Assembly (NCBI RefSeq): GCF_008830185.1
Contig: NZ_WAGX01000007.1
Coordinates: 186,001-250,000 of the forward strand
Length of the DNA stretch: 64,000 bases
Direction of reading: 5' to 3'
DNA from: Candidatus Galacturonatibacter soehngenii
GTDB taxonomy: Bacteria > Bacillota > Clostridia > Lachnospirales > Lachnospiraceae
The notes beneath the pieces were generated by a model. It was not told the DNA's origin, ran no database searches, and worked only from the letters and a program-made list of their open reading frames with translations. Below are positions 26,619-36,000 of the stretch, piece after piece; the stretch's first letter is position 1; each line of letters begins with the position of its first letter. The position numbers were made by a program, and so were the translations under genes.

Positions 26619-28037
26619 TTGATAGTGAAAAGGAGTTGGTTTAAATTAAATAATCATGATTTGTTTGCATTAAACGAGACGAAACATCGTTTTAGCCTGT
26701 ATGATCGATATCGAATCGAAAGGCAGATTGGTTGTGGATTAAGCGGCAAAGTATATCTGGCAGAGCATATTAAGTTAGGGGCAAAGCGGGTAATAAAATG
26801 TGTTAGCAAAAAAGAATCCATGTACCAACAATTTTTAGCAGAAGCTACACTTCTGAAAAATCTTACACACCCAGGTATTCCAGTTATTTATGATCTTGAA
26901 GAAGATGAGGAATACTTATATATTATTGAAGAATATATTGAGGGTGAGTCTTTAAAAGCAATTATGCTTGATCAAAAAGCTATTTCAAGAGAATCAGCAA
27001 TTCATATCATAATCCAAATTTGTGACATAATAGAGTATCTACATAACATAAGGCCTTATCCAGTATTATATTTAGACTTAAAACCTGATCATATTATAGT
27101 ATGTAATGATTGCGTTAAAATAATTGATTTTGGAGCAGCAATTTATATGGAAAAAGAGGAAGTTGATTACTCTTTTGGAACACCAAGTTTTGCAGCACCA
27201 GAACAATTTTATAGTTTAAAGCTTGATCCTAAGGCGGATATTTATGCAATTGGTAGTATTTTATATTTTATGTTAATTGGTAAAAAACCTTCTCAATCAA
27301 ATAGCAAAAAATCTAAAAAAAATGAATTTCTTTCTATTTCTCAAGATCTAAAAAAAATTATTTTAAAGTGCATGGCAAAGAATCCCCAAAATAGATATGA
27401 TAATGTAGCTCAAATAAAAAAAGATTTATCAATATGCAAAAATAAAAAAAATACTCTTATAATATCCATTTTGGGTAGCCAGTCCAGAATAGGAGTTTCA
27501 CACATAGCAATTGGGATGGTATCTTTTTTAAATAAAAATGGAATAAAGGCCATTTATGAAGAAAAAAACAAAAGCGAAATTGTATCCAATATAAAAGATA
27601 TAAACGCACATCTATATCATAAGGACGGAATTTATTACTTTAAAAATTTCATTGCAGTTCCAAACTATAACGAGACAATCAGTATCAACAAAAGTGATTT
27701 TGAAGTAATTGTAAGAGATTGTGGAACCTTTCATGAGCGAAGCAGTGATTATGGAACCGCTGATATTCGATTGGTTGTGTTAGGTACAAAGGAATGGGAG
27801 TATTCTTTTTCCAAGGAATGTATGGAAGCAATGAATGATAACAAATCTCAGTATCTATTTAATATGTGTGGAAAAGGACAAGCTTATAAGGCAGCACAAT
27901 ATCTTGGAATTAAGAGAGGATATCACGTACCATTTTTTACTGACCCATTTGTTAATAACGGTGCGTCAGAGAAAGCATTTAAACATATGCTAAAAGGCAT
28001 TATTCATGTAAAGAGGAGGATGTTATTCAAAAGGTGA
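26619..28037 (+). CDS. Serine/threonine protein kinase fused to a ParA-like P-loop domain
   Basis: Residues about 25-280 form a Hanks-type kinase: G-loop GCGLSGKVYLAEH, ATP-binding Lys in RVIKCVSKK, DFG in IIDFGAA and an APE-like AAPEQF. The catalytic loop reads YLDLKPDHI, so the usual HRD Arg and the Mg-binding Asn are replaced. Residues about 285-460 form a ParA/CpaE-like domain with a deviant Walker A (GSQSRIGVSHIA). No membrane helix or PASTA repeat is seen. The start is uncertain: TTG at 26619 follows AGAGGAAAA, and GTG at 26625 is the alternative. Its end overlaps the next gene. Confidence 0.8.
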   Translation: MIVKRSWFKLNNHDLFALNETKHRFSLYDRYRIERQIGCGLSGKVYLAEHIKLGAKRVIKCVSKKESMYQQFLAEATLLKNLTHPGIPVIYDLEEDEEYLYIIEEYIEGESLKAIMLDQKAISRESAIHIIIQICDIIEYLHNIRPYPVLYLDLKPDHIIVCNDCVKIIDFGAAIYMEKEEVDYSFGTPSFAAPEQFYSLKLDPKADIYAIGSILYFMLIGKKPSQSNSKKSKKNEFLSISQDLKKIILKCMAKNPQNRYDNVAQIKKDLSICKNKKNTLIISILGSQSRIGVSHIAIGMVSFLNKNGIKAIYEEKNKSEIVSNIKDINAHLYHKDGIYYFKNFIAVPNYNETISINKSDFEVIVRDCGTFHERSSDYGTADIRLVVLGTKEWEYSFSKECMEAMNDNKSQYLFNMCGKGQAYKAAQYLGIKRGYHVPFFTDPFVNNGASEKAFKHMLKGIIHVKRRMLFKR

Positions 28038-28633
28038 GAATTGAAAACGAAGATACCGCCATTAAGACGATTGGTATCACTGGAGTACAAAAAGGTGCAG
28101 GAGTAACTCATCTCTCCATTATGTTAGGAAACTATATTCGCGCAAAATTAAACAAAAATGTTACAATTATAGAAATGAATCAGAGTGGTGCTTTTAAAGA
28201 ATTAAAGGAGTACTATTTAGCCAAGCATAAACATGAACAAGAATATGATACTTTTTCGATATCAGAAGTTACCTATTATTATAAGGTAGAAAAGGAAATG
28301 CTTGGAATGATTTTTAACCTTTGTAGGGATTATGTTATTATCGATTTTGGAGAAATAAATGAAGAATGCACCAAAGAGTTTTTAAAATGTAATATCAAGA
28401 TTGTTGTTGGGAATTTGAATCCATGGAACAGAACCAAATTAATATCATACATGGAATTCTTTATTTCCAGAGACTATCTTGGAAAAATTAAATATGTATC
28501 CAGATTTATAACAAAAGACGAGATACGTCACATAAAGAATATCTATAAGACCAATATATATGCACAACCTTTTGAACCTGATCCCTTCTTAATTCATGGA
28601 TGTAATTTTGAATTTTTAGAAAATTTATTATAA
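28034..28633 (+). CDS. ParA/CpaE-like P-loop protein with deviant Walker A
   Basis: The 199-aa protein starts with GTG overlapping the kinase stop (GTGA), so the two are co-translated. Its N-terminal loop GVQKGAGVTHLSIML resembles the ParA/MinD deviant Walker A but has GVTH where GKTT is expected, the same change as in the C-terminal domain of the kinase (GVSH). CDYVIIDFGE-like residues mark the second acidic strand. CpaE/TadZ relatives work in pilus localisation. No pilus genes are visible nearby, so the function is open. Confidence 0.7.
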   Translation: MRIENEDTAIKTIGITGVQKGAGVTHLSIMLGNYIRAKLNKNVTIIEMNQSGAFKELKEYYLAKHKHEQEYDTFSISEVTYYYKVEKEMLGMIFNLCRDYVIIDFGEINEECTKEFLKCNIKIVVGNLNPWNRTKLISYMEFFISRDYLGKIKYVSRFITKDEIRHIKNIYKTNIYAQPFEPDPFLIHGCNFEFLENLL

Positions 28634-28743
28634 CAATCTGATTCATTTATAAGTACGGTAAGCAGTATTTCAATAATATATCACGAGTCTCTAAAGGAAT
28701 AGAAAATGGCATACTTGTAAATGAATTAGAAGATGGAGGAATT

Positions 28744-28953
28744 ATGAATAATCAGGGGTTAGACCTATATTTTTTAATTGAATTAGAACAATATGTTACA
28801 AAGGGAGTACCGTTAGTTTTAGAAGGTCGTGCAAGTACACCAATTCAGATTTTTGATGCTTTGCGTGAATGTAATGACTATATGAGTGATTACATTGGTG
28901 ACGAGCAAGGTATTCTAAGAGAAATAAGATTCGATAAAATAAGCAAGTATTAA
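28744..28953 (+). CDS. Small protein of unknown function
   Basis: The 69-aa product is acidic, without a signal peptide or membrane helix. It contains the phrase YVTKGVPLVLEGRASTPIQI. GATGGAGGAATT lies properly before the ATG, and the codon pattern resembles its neighbours, so it is probably real. It is 110 bp after the ParA-like gene and may belong to the same transcript. I do not recognise the family. Confidence 0.6.
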   Translation: MNNQGLDLYFLIELEQYVTKGVPLVLEGRASTPIQIFDALRECNDYMSDYIGDEQGILREIRFDKISKY

Positions 28954-29231
28954 ATTGGTAAGTCATAATGAAAATAAAGGGAAGAGTCATTCAAATTAAA
29001 AACTAATTACGGATATCCCTCTATGCGTAGATCGAATGACGGGTGTTTGGGTGGGTAAGTGTTATCAGTTCAGCCTCTTGTATGGCTGGGCTGGTAAGCA
29101 AAATTTGACTAATTTATTCAGAAAACATTAAAAAAAATTTACAATGTCGAAAATAGTAATGACGTTATGGTGTGTTCATGGTATAATAAACGAGAAAAAA
29201 ATAGAATTTAGAATATGGAGGGATAGTTTAC
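28954..29231. other. Spacer with a GC-richer segment and a promoter for the GH18 gene
   Basis: A segment at about 29010-29100 is clearly richer in G and C than its surroundings and contains CAGCC/GGCTG (about 29072-29090) plus short G tracts, which may be a structured RNA or transcript end. A promoter (ATGACG, 17 bp, TATAAT; 29159-29187) lies 45 bp before the glycosyl hydrolase gene. No tRNA or known riboswitch pattern is recognisable. Confidence 0.45.
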
Positions 29232-30989
29232 ATGAGGAGAAGGACATCTCCAGAGCTAAAAAAGAAGATCATATCAGTTTTTGCTACCCTAGTATTGTTG
29301 ATCATTGTAATTATCATTTATGTAGTAGGAAATATAATTGAAAAATATACACCATCGGATAAAAAAGCAGATTTGCCAGAATACTTTGCACTTAGCAGTG
29401 AAGATGAAGTAGCATTAATTTTACAAGATACGAAAGCGGAAGAAAAAGGTTTAATCTTTAATGATGAGATTTATCTAGAATATAGTACGGTAAGAAAATA
29501 TTTAAATCCTAGATTCTATTGGGATCCTAATGAGAATGTTCTACTTTACACAACACCAAGTGATGTAATAACAGCTAGTGTTGGTAGTAAGGATTATTAT
29601 ATAAGTAAAAATAAAAATACTGAGAATTATGTAATTGTTAAGGTAGATGGAAATAATGCATACATTGCGCTAGATTATATACAAAAATATACAAATATTG
29701 CGTATGAGAGATTTAGCGACCCAAATCGCGTTCATATTACTTATGAGTGGGGCAATGTAACGTATGCACAACTTAAAAAAGATGATAGTGTTCGTGTTAA
29801 AGGTGGAATAAAAAGTCCGATTTTAACGAATGTTACAGAAGGAAGCAAAGTAGCAGTCTTAGAACAAGGCGATGAGTGGAGCAAAGTTCGAAGTGAAGAT
29901 GCTTTTATTGGATACATTAAGAATAAAAACTTGATTAATATAAGCCAGGAAACAGAAAGCAGAAGTTTTGAGGAACCTGTTTATACGAGTATCAAGAAAG
30001 ATTATGACATTAACCTTACTTGGCATCAAGTAACAGAAAAAGCCGCAAATAGTAAGCTTCTTACTCTTTTAGCAGATACAAAAGGAATTAATACCATATC
30101 ACCGACTTGGTTTTCTTTGTCAGATAATGAAGGTAATTTTACGAGTCTAGCAGATGCTACTTATGTACAGCATGCACATCAATTAGGAATAGAAGTGTGG
30201 GCGTTAATTGATAATTTCAATCCGAATGTTAGTACTTATGAAGTGCTATCCTATACATCAAAACGTGAGAAGTTAATCAATCAATTAATTGCCGCGGCAA
30301 TTGAATATAATTTGGATGGAATTAACATTGATTTTGAGGAATTAAAATCAGAAGAGGGAGAACACTTTGTTCAGTTTATCAGAGAGTTATCCATAAAATG
30401 CAGAAACAATGGAATTGTATTATCGATTGATAACTATGTTCCAACTGAGTATTCAGCCCTTTACAATAGAAAGGAACAAGGAATTGTTGCAGATTACGTG
30501 ATTGTTATGGGATATGATGAGCATTTTTCGACCTCTGAAGAAGCAGGTTCTGTTGCCTCAATTGGTTTTGTGAAGTCAGGAATTGAGAACACTCTTAAGG
30601 AAGTTCCGAAGGAAAAGGTTATTAATGCGGTTCCATTTTACACCAGACTATGGATTAAGACTCCAAAAACGGAAGATGAAATTGCAAGTGAGAATGAGAG
30701 TACAGAATTTATTCCATACAAATTATCAAGTGAGATATATAGTATGGCAAATCAAGACAAGCTCATCAGTGCAAATGGCCTAGAACCAACTTGGGATGAG
30801 ACAACGGGTCAGTACTATGCACAGTATGAGAAAGATGGAATCACATATGAGATTTGGCTAGAGGAGGAAGCTTCCATCGAAGAAAAGATGAAGTTGGTAG
30901 ACCAGTTTGAGATTGCTGGAGTAGCAAGCTGGAAGCTTGGTCTTGAAAAAAAGAGTGTTTGGGATACCATTATCAAATATGTGAATTAG
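29232..30989 (+). CDS. Membrane-anchored SH3/GH18 cell-wall glycosidase
   Basis: The 585-aa protein has an N-terminal membrane anchor (about residues 13-35), a Cu-amine-oxidase-N-like region (about 60-160), a bacterial SH3 domain (about 185-235) and a GH18 barrel with the catalytic DGINIDFEE (about residue 362-370). Relatives such as YdhD and SleL cut peptidoglycan, some of them during spore germination. The next gene, a CwlD-like amidase, supports a wall or cortex role. GGAGGGATAGTTTAC precedes the ATG. Confidence 0.87.
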   Translation: MRRRTSPELKKKIISVFATLVLLIIVIIIYVVGNIIEKYTPSDKKADLPEYFALSSEDEVALILQDTKAEEKGLIFNDEIYLEYSTVRKYLNPRFYWDPNENVLLYTTPSDVITASVGSKDYYISKNKNTENYVIVKVDGNNAYIALDYIQKYTNIAYERFSDPNRVHITYEWGNVTYAQLKKDDSVRVKGGIKSPILTNVTEGSKVAVLEQGDEWSKVRSEDAFIGYIKNKNLINISQETESRSFEEPVYTSIKKDYDINLTWHQVTEKAANSKLLTLLADTKGINTISPTWFSLSDNEGNFTSLADATYVQHAHQLGIEVWALIDNFNPNVSTYEVLSYTSKREKLINQLIAAAIEYNLDGINIDFEELKSEEGEHFVQFIRELSIKCRNNGIVLSIDNYVPTEYSALYNRKEQGIVADYVIVMGYDEHFSTSEEAGSVASIGFVKSGIENTLKEVPKEKVINAVPFYTRLWIKTPKTEDEIASENESTEFIPYKLSSEIYSMANQDKLISANGLEPTWDETTGQYYAQYEKDGITYEIWLEEEASIEEKMKLVDQFEIAGVASWKLGLEKKSVWDTIIKYVN

Positions 30990-31077
30990 GCAGAGAAAAC
31001 CCAAAGACAGAATAATAACATTTTATTTTCTTCATGTACATAAAATGTATAAATGAATGTGTGTGCAGGAATGTAGC

Positions 31078-31767
31078 ATGAAGAGAAAAACGATAGAAAT
31101 TTTAATGACTGTGATACTTCTGATGAGTGCGCTGGTGATTGGCCAGCAAGGAAGTGTTGCAGTCACAAACATGAAAAGCGCTAAACAAAAACCAGTTGTA
31201 GTAATTGATGCCGGACATGGTGGAAATGACCCCGGAAAGGTAGGAATCAACAATGCATTGGAAAAGGATATTAATCTAAGCATTGCAATCCTACTTAAAA
31301 AAATGTTGGAAGCAGAAGATATTGAGGTCATTATGACTAGGGAAACAGATAAGGGCCTCTATGATGAAAATGCTAAAAATAAAAAAGTACAGGATATGAA
31401 AAGACGATGTGAAATTATTGGTAAGGCAAATTCAGTCGTAACGATTAGTATTCATCAAAATAGCTATCATGAAGAATATGTAAATGGTGCACAAGTTTTT
31501 TACTTTCAACATTCCGATAACGCAAAAAAATTAGCTGAAATAATACAAACACAGCTACAAACGCATGTACAACCAAATAACAAAAGGTCTGCAAAAAACA
31601 ATGCAAGTTACTATTTACTTAAAAAAACAGATGCAACGGCAGTAATCGTGGAGTGTGGGTTTTTATCAAACTACGAAGAAGCTTCAAAACTAGTCGATGA
31701 AAATTACCAGCAAAAATTAGCTTGGGCAATTCATCTTGGTATATTACAATATATAAATGGATTATAA
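31078..31767 (+). CDS. N-acetylmuramoyl-L-alanine amidase, CwlD-like
   Basis: The 229-aa Amidase_3 enzyme has a hydrophobic N-terminal signal/anchor (about residues 4-22) and zinc-site motifs IDAGHGGNDPGK, EKDINLS, SIHQNS and a catalytic Glu in VIVECGFLSN. CwlD-type enzymes help convert muramic acid to muramic lactam in the spore cortex; this fits a spore-former but could be a general wall amidase. The ATG at 31078 has AGGAA eight bases upstream; an in-frame upstream ATG at 31057 lacks a site. Confidence 0.88.
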   Translation: MKRKTIEILMTVILLMSALVIGQQGSVAVTNMKSAKQKPVVVIDAGHGGNDPGKVGINNALEKDINLSIAILLKKMLEAEDIEVIMTRETDKGLYDENAKNKKVQDMKRRCEIIGKANSVVTISIHQNSYHEEYVNGAQVFYFQHSDNAKKLAEIIQTQLQTHVQPNNKRSAKNNASYYLLKKTDATAVIVECGFLSNYEEASKLVDENYQQKLAWAIHLGILQYINGL

Positions 31768-31784
31768 ATAGTGAGAGAAAAACG

Positions 31785-32837
31785 ATGAATACAAAACAAA
31801 AAAAGATTCAAATGAACCAAATGGATAAAAAGGCCATACAAGAGGCTGCCCAAATACTAAGACAGGGAGGATTGGTTGCATTCCCAACTGAGACAGTATA
31901 TGGATTAGGCGCAAATGCACTAGATGAATTTGCATCCTCGAAAATTTATGAAGCCAAGGGAAGACCTTCGGATAATCCTCTTATTGTTCATATAGCTGAG
32001 CTTGAAGCATTGGACAAAATAGTAAAGGTAGTTCCTGATAATGCGAAAAAACTTGCAGAGATTTTTTGGCCTGGACCATTGACTATGATATTTGAAAAAA
32101 AAGAAATTGTGCCTCTAGGAACGACTGGGGGCTTAAATACTGTAGCGGTAAGGATGCCAAAGCATGCGTTAGCACTTAACCTGATAAAAGAAGCAGGTGG
32201 ATATATAGCTGCGCCCAGTGCCAATACATCAGGTCGGCCAAGTCCGACTAAGGCGTCGCATGTTGCTATGGATTTGGCAGGGAAAATCGATATGATTTTA
32301 GATGGGGGTGCGGTTTCCATTGGAATCGAATCGACTATTATAGATGTTACCACAAATCCACCAATGATATTACGACCTGGATTTGTAACAAAAGCTATGA
32401 TGGAAGCTGTAATTGGTGAAGTATCAATAGATCCGACTATTTTAGGGGATAAAGAATTAAATGATCGTCCAAAAGCACCTGGAATGAAATATAAGCATTA
32501 TGCACCCAAAGGTGATTTGACCATTATAGAAGGTGAAGAAGAACAAGTAATTGTAAAAATAAATTGTTTGGCGAAAGAAATGTCAGACAAGCAATATAAG
32601 GTTGGAATTATTGCAACCGATGAGACTATTAACAGGTATGATGTGGGACAAGTTATTAGCATCGGGAAAAGAAGTGATGAGCAGACGATAAGCCATAATT
32701 TATATCGCGTGCTTCGAGAATTTGACGAGAAAAATGTTGATGTTATCTATTCGGAAAGTTTTCAAAGTGAAAAGATGGGGATGGCTATCATGAATCGATT
32801 ACTAAAGGCAGCAGGGCACAAGGTGATTCATATTTAA
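31785..32837 (+). CDS. Threonylcarbamoyl-AMP synthase (Sua5/TsaC type)
   Basis: The 350-aa protein has the YrdC domain (GGLVAFPTETVYGLGANA, KGRPSDNPLIVH, APSANTSGRPSPTKASHV, GIESTIIDV) and a C-terminal Sua5 domain (GMKYKHYAPKGDL, about residues 225-350). It makes the activated intermediate for tRNA t6A37 from threonine, bicarbonate and ATP. The length fits Sua5 rather than short TsaC. The ATG at 31785 follows GTGAGAGAAAAACG, 17 bases after the amidase stop. Confidence 0.93.
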   Translation: MNTKQKKIQMNQMDKKAIQEAAQILRQGGLVAFPTETVYGLGANALDEFASSKIYEAKGRPSDNPLIVHIAELEALDKIVKVVPDNAKKLAEIFWPGPLTMIFEKKEIVPLGTTGGLNTVAVRMPKHALALNLIKEAGGYIAAPSANTSGRPSPTKASHVAMDLAGKIDMILDGGAVSIGIESTIIDVTTNPPMILRPGFVTKAMMEAVIGEVSIDPTILGDKELNDRPKAPGMKYKHYAPKGDLTIIEGEEEQVIVKINCLAKEMSDKQYKVGIIATDETINRYDVGQVISIGKRSDEQTISHNLYRVLREFDEKNVDVIYSESFQSEKMGMAIMNRLLKAAGHKVIHI

Positions 32838-32908
32838 TATAGTAGAGGTTGATGCGGCTTGTCCGCTTTTCAACATAGATATTTGTATAACATTTAAGGA
32901 GGAACAAT

Positions 32909-33337
32909 ATGATAGCACTAGGTTGTGATCATGGTGGATTTACTTTAAAGCAAGAAGTAATTTCCTATTTGGAAGCAAACAAGCTGGAATATAAGGATTA
33001 CGGTTGTTTTGGTGAAGAAGCTTGTGATTATCCAGTATATGGGAAGGCAGTGGCAAATGCGGTTGCCAGTGGGGAATGTGATAAGGGAATTATTATATGT
33101 GGAACTGGGATTGGAATTTCAATTGCTGCGAATAAGATAAAGGGTATCAGAGCGGCACTTTGTTCTGACTGTTTTAGTGCAGAAGCTACAAGACTTCATA
33201 ACGATGCAAACATAGTTGCTATAGGAGCAAGGGTGGTAGGCCCAGGACTTGCCGTTAAGATTATTGATACATTTTTAAATACAAAGTTTTCAGATGAAGA
33301 TAGACACAAACAAAGAATTAGTCAAATTGAAGACTAA
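32909..33337 (+). CDS. rpiB: Ribose-5-phosphate isomerase B
   Basis: The 142-aa protein has the RpiB/LacAB motifs CDHGGF, YPVYGKAVA, and GIIICGTGIGISIAANK with the catalytic Cys, then RAALCSD and NDANIVAIGARVVG. It interconverts ribose-5-P and ribulose-5-P. A role as allose- or galactose-6-P isomerase is possible, but RpiB next to upp and dCMP deaminase suggests nucleotide supply. AAGGAGGAACAAT precedes the ATG. Confidence 0.92.
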   Translation: MIALGCDHGGFTLKQEVISYLEANKLEYKDYGCFGEEACDYPVYGKAVANAVASGECDKGIIICGTGIGISIAANKIKGIRAALCSDCFSAEATRLHNDANIVAIGARVVGPGLAVKIIDTFLNTKFSDEDRHKQRISQIED

Positions 33338-33352
33338 ATTTAGGAGGAAAAT

Positions 33353-33982
33353 ATGTCAAACGTAACAGTAATGGATCATCCATTAATTCAACACAAAATA
33401 GGAATTATTAGAAGAACGGATACTGGTTCAAAAGATTTTAGACAAATGATAAGTGAAATTGCAATGTTAATGTGCTACGAAGCTACAAGAGATTTAAAGC
33501 TTCAAGATGTTGAGATTGAAACACCAATTTGTACAACCACTGTTAAAGAATTACAAGGAAAGAAGCTTGCAGTTGTACCAATTCTTAGAGCTGGATTAGG
33601 TATGGTTGATGGTATGTTATCCATGATACCAGCAGCAAAAGTTGGCCATATTGGATTATATCGTGATCCAGAAACATTAGAGCCAGTTGAATATTATTGC
33701 AAACTTCCAGCAGACTCTGCTGAAAGAGAAGTGTTTGTAGTAGATCCTATGTTAGCGACAGGTGGTTCAAGTGTTGCTGCAATTCAATTGTTAAAAGATA
33801 AAGGTGTTCAAAATATACGTTTTATGTGTATCATTGCTGCACCTGAAGGTGTAAAGAGAATGCAAAAAGAGCATCCAGATGTAGATATCTATATCGGAGG
33901 TTTGGACGAGCGTTTAAATGACCATGGATATATTGTACCAGGACTTGGAGATGCTGGAGATAGAATCTTTGGAACAAAATAA
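33353..33982 (+). CDS. upp: Uracil phosphoribosyltransferase
   Basis: The 209-aa enzyme salvages uracil to UMP using PRPP. It has the N-terminal signature [14 protein letters not shown], the [11 protein letters not shown] loop, the PRPP-binding [17 protein letters not shown] and the C-terminal [12 protein letters not shown] uracil-binding segment. It follows rpiB by 15 bp behind TTAGGAGG and ends at a terminator. Confidence 0.97.
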   Translation: MSNVTVMDHPLIQHKIGIIRRTDTGSKDFRQMISEIAMLMCYEATRDLKLQDVEIETPICTTTVKELQGKKLAVVPILRAGLGMVDGMLSMIPAAKVGHIGLYRDPETLEPVEYYCKLPADSAEREVFVVDPMLATGGSSVAAIQLLKDKGVQNIRFMCIIAAPEGVKRMQKEHPDVDIYIGGLDERLNDHGYIVPGLGDAGDRIFGTK

Positions 33983-33987
33983 AAAAG

Positions 33988-34019
33988 AATCGCTAGTGTG
34001 TTACGCACTGGCGATTTTT
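33988..34019 (+). terminator. Terminator of rpiB-upp
   Basis: AATCGCTAGTG pairs with CACTGGCGATT (one G-T pair), preceded by an A-run and followed by five T residues. Confidence 0.88.
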
Positions 34020-34084
34020 GTAAATAAAGGGTTTAAAAACAATTAAATTTACTTTATAATCACACTATATAAGGAGGGATATTT

Positions 34085-34570
34085 ATGAGTAGCAAAAGAA
34101 ATGATTATATTACTTGGGATGAATACTTTATGGGAGTTGCCAAACTATCTGGTATGAGGTCGAAAGACCCAAACACACAAGTAGGTGCTTGTATCGTGAG
34201 TGAAGATAATAAAATTTTGTCAATGGGGTACAATGGTTTTCCCAAAGGGTGCTCGGATGACGAATTCCCATGGGAACGAGAAGGCGATCCGCTAGAAAAT
34301 AAATACTTATACACGACACACAGTGAGTTGAATGCTATATTAAACTATCGTGGTGGAAGCTTAGAAGGTGCAAAACTCTATGTTTCTTTGTTCCCATGCA
34401 ATGAATGTGCAAAGGCAATCATACAATCTGGAATAAAGACGGTAGTTTATGATGAAGATAAATACAAAGATACACCTTCTGTAATGGCTTCAAAGAGAAT
34501 GTTTGATGCGGCAGGTGTAAGATATTATCAATATCAGCGTACCAATCGAGAGGTTGTATTAAAATTATAA
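34085..34570 (+). CDS. dCMP deaminase (ComEB-type)
   Basis: The 161-aa zinc deaminase has the HSELNAIL (HxE) and LFPCNECAKAI (PCxxC) zinc motifs and the N-terminal DEYFMGVAKLSGMRSKDPNTQVGA typical of the dCMP/ComEB family. It converts dCMP to dUMP for dTMP synthesis. AAGGAGGGATATTT precedes the ATG. Confidence 0.92.
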   Translation: MSSKRNDYITWDEYFMGVAKLSGMRSKDPNTQVGACIVSEDNKILSMGYNGFPKGCSDDEFPWEREGDPLENKYLYTTHSELNAILNYRGGSLEGAKLYVSLFPCNECAKAIIQSGIKTVVYDEDKYKDTPSVMASKRMFDAAGVRYYQYQRTNREVVLKL

Positions 34571-34612
34571 GATCAATAAAAGAAGCTTAAAAAGAAATAT
34601 ACTTCACATGTA

Positions 34613-34647
34613 AAAACGCCCAAGCCAACGGATGCTTAGGGCGTTTT
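34613..34647. terminator. Bidirectional terminator between dCMP deaminase and cupin genes
   Basis: AAAACGCCC/GGGCGTTTT flanks an inner AAGC/GCTT pair between two convergent genes, with A and T tracts at the edges. Confidence 0.85.
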
Positions 34648-34660
34648 GTGTAATTATTTC

Positions 34661-34984
34661 TTAAATGAAATCTTTTCTCATAGGAGTAAAAACATCAAGA
34701 AGCATTGTTTCTTCTAATGCGACAACACCATGTTCAACATTTGGTGCTACATAGTATGTATCACCAGCCTTTAATACTTTATCATCCTGTCCATCTTCTT
34801 TATAGAGTAAAGAACCAGATATAATATATCCAATCTGCTCATGAGGATGTGAGTGCAAAGCGCCAATTGCCCCCTTTTCAAAATGAAGTTCAACAGACAT
34901 CATATTTTCGCTATAAGATAATACTTTTCGTTTGACTCCTCCGCCTAAATTGTTGATGATTGCACTATTATTTTCCGTATACAT
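34661..34984 (-). CDS. Cupin-domain protein
   Basis: The 107-aa protein is a single cupin with the metal motif pattern GALHSHPHEQIGYIISG and GDTYYVAPNVEHGV. Such small cupins bind a metal and a sugar or small acid, and some act as isomerases or sensors. It lies downstream of the AraC regulator and points toward the fucose locus. The ATG at 34984 follows AAGGAGAACATTT; 19 residues of an upstream extension are rejected for lack of a site. Confidence 0.83.
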   Translation of the reverse strand: MYTENNSAIINNLGGGVKRKVLSYSENMMSVELHFEKGAIGALHSHPHEQIGYIISGSLLYKEDGQDDKVLKAGDTYYVAPNVEHGVVALEETMLLDVFTPMRKDFI

Positions 34985-35073
34985 AAATGTTCTCCTTATT
35001 TGCTTTACAAAAACTATAGTATGGCTTGTAAAATATGTCAATATAAAATAAGAATATTAAATAAAATAATAAG

Positions 35074-36000
35074 CTAAAGTGGTTCATTGTTTATTACTGT
35101 AATGGAATCTTGCTCTACAAATTCTTTGTCCAAACTCTTCCTATTATAGTAGGATAAGGAATAGATATCGGAATGTGTACCAAGAGCAAATGCAGTAGGG
35201 GTAAGACCTGTAATGGACTTAAACACGCGATTAAAATTTCTAATATTATTAAAGCCACAATTAATAGCAATGTCTGTTACTTTATCGGGAGTGTTCTTCA
35301 ATTGATTTGCAGCATGTTCAATGCGAATGAGATTGACATAATTTACATAATTAATACCTGTTAACTTCTTAAATATTTTAGAGAAGTGACTCTCTGAAAA
35401 ACCCATTTTATTAGCAGCAAAGGAAAGTGATAGATTCTCGTAATAATTGGTATCAATATAAGAAAGAAGCTGCTGTAAATCATAGAGCATAGTATCTCTT
35501 TTGTTGGTTTCACCAATCGGGAGATGAGCCTTTGGAAGTTTGCGAAGTAGTTGATACCAAAATTCTTTTAAGGTAGCAGTTATAATTTCGCGATAGTAAG
35601 GCTCTTTTTGCTTGGTTTCTATCTTTAGCACATTAATTAAATGTATGAGTTTTTTATCTAATTGCAATTCGCATAACATTTCGGCAGTAATCAAAGGGTG
35701 CTTAAAGTTACTCTTATTGTAAAGAGGACTTACAATATTTGGGTCAAAAATAATAAAATCTAAGGAATTGTCCATATCAAATGAATCACTATAATGGATA
35801 TGCCCACTATCACATATGACCAAATCTCCTTTATTTGCTAAAAAAATATCATCATTAATACTGATTCTCGCACTTCCGCCACGTATATAAATGAATTCAA
35901 TCTCTTTATGCCAGTGCGCTAGAAAACTAATATTTTTATAAGAAGAATGCCATACCATAAAATCAGAATCATAGCTTCTTACTTCATGAAATGCCTTCAT
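35074..36000 (-). CDS. AraC-family transcriptional regulator with cupin sensor domain
   Basis: The 308-aa regulator has an N-terminal cupin (HWHKEIEFIYIRGG, HIHYSD) and a C-terminal double helix-turn-helix (about residues 190-290) ending with the AraC signature FNNIRNFNRVFKSITGLTPT. It is divergent from fucose isomerase across a 335-bp spacer whose promoter has a weak -35, which fits an activator of that gene. GGAGGACTAA precedes the ATG. Confidence 0.88.
   Translation of the reverse strand: MKAFHEVRSYDSDFMVWHSSYKNISFLAHWHKEIEFIYIRGGSARISINDDIFLANKGDLVICDSGHIHYSDSFDMDNSLDFIIFDPNIVSPLYNKSNFKHPLITAEMLCELQLDKKLIHLINVLKIETKQKEPYYREIITATLKEFWYQLLRKLPKAHLPIGETNKRDTMLYDLQQLLSYIDTNYYENLSLSFAANKMGFSESHFSKIFKKLTGINYVNYVNLIRIEHAANQLKNTPDKVTDIAINCGFNNIRNFNRVFKSITGLTPTAFALGTHSDIYSLSYYNRKSLDKEFVEQDSITVINNEPL

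Noticed and set aside
29005-29105. T-box, c-di-GMP, c-di-AMP or other known riboswitch before the GH18 gene
   Set aside because: The GGGTGGGT stretch is reminiscent of T-boxes, but no tRNA-binding or other conserved riboswitch core could be found, and the segment is upstream of the likely promoter.
29144-29341. 65-aa ORF before and inside the GH18 gene
   Set aside because: It covers the promoter and overlaps the true start in another frame; no ribosome site.
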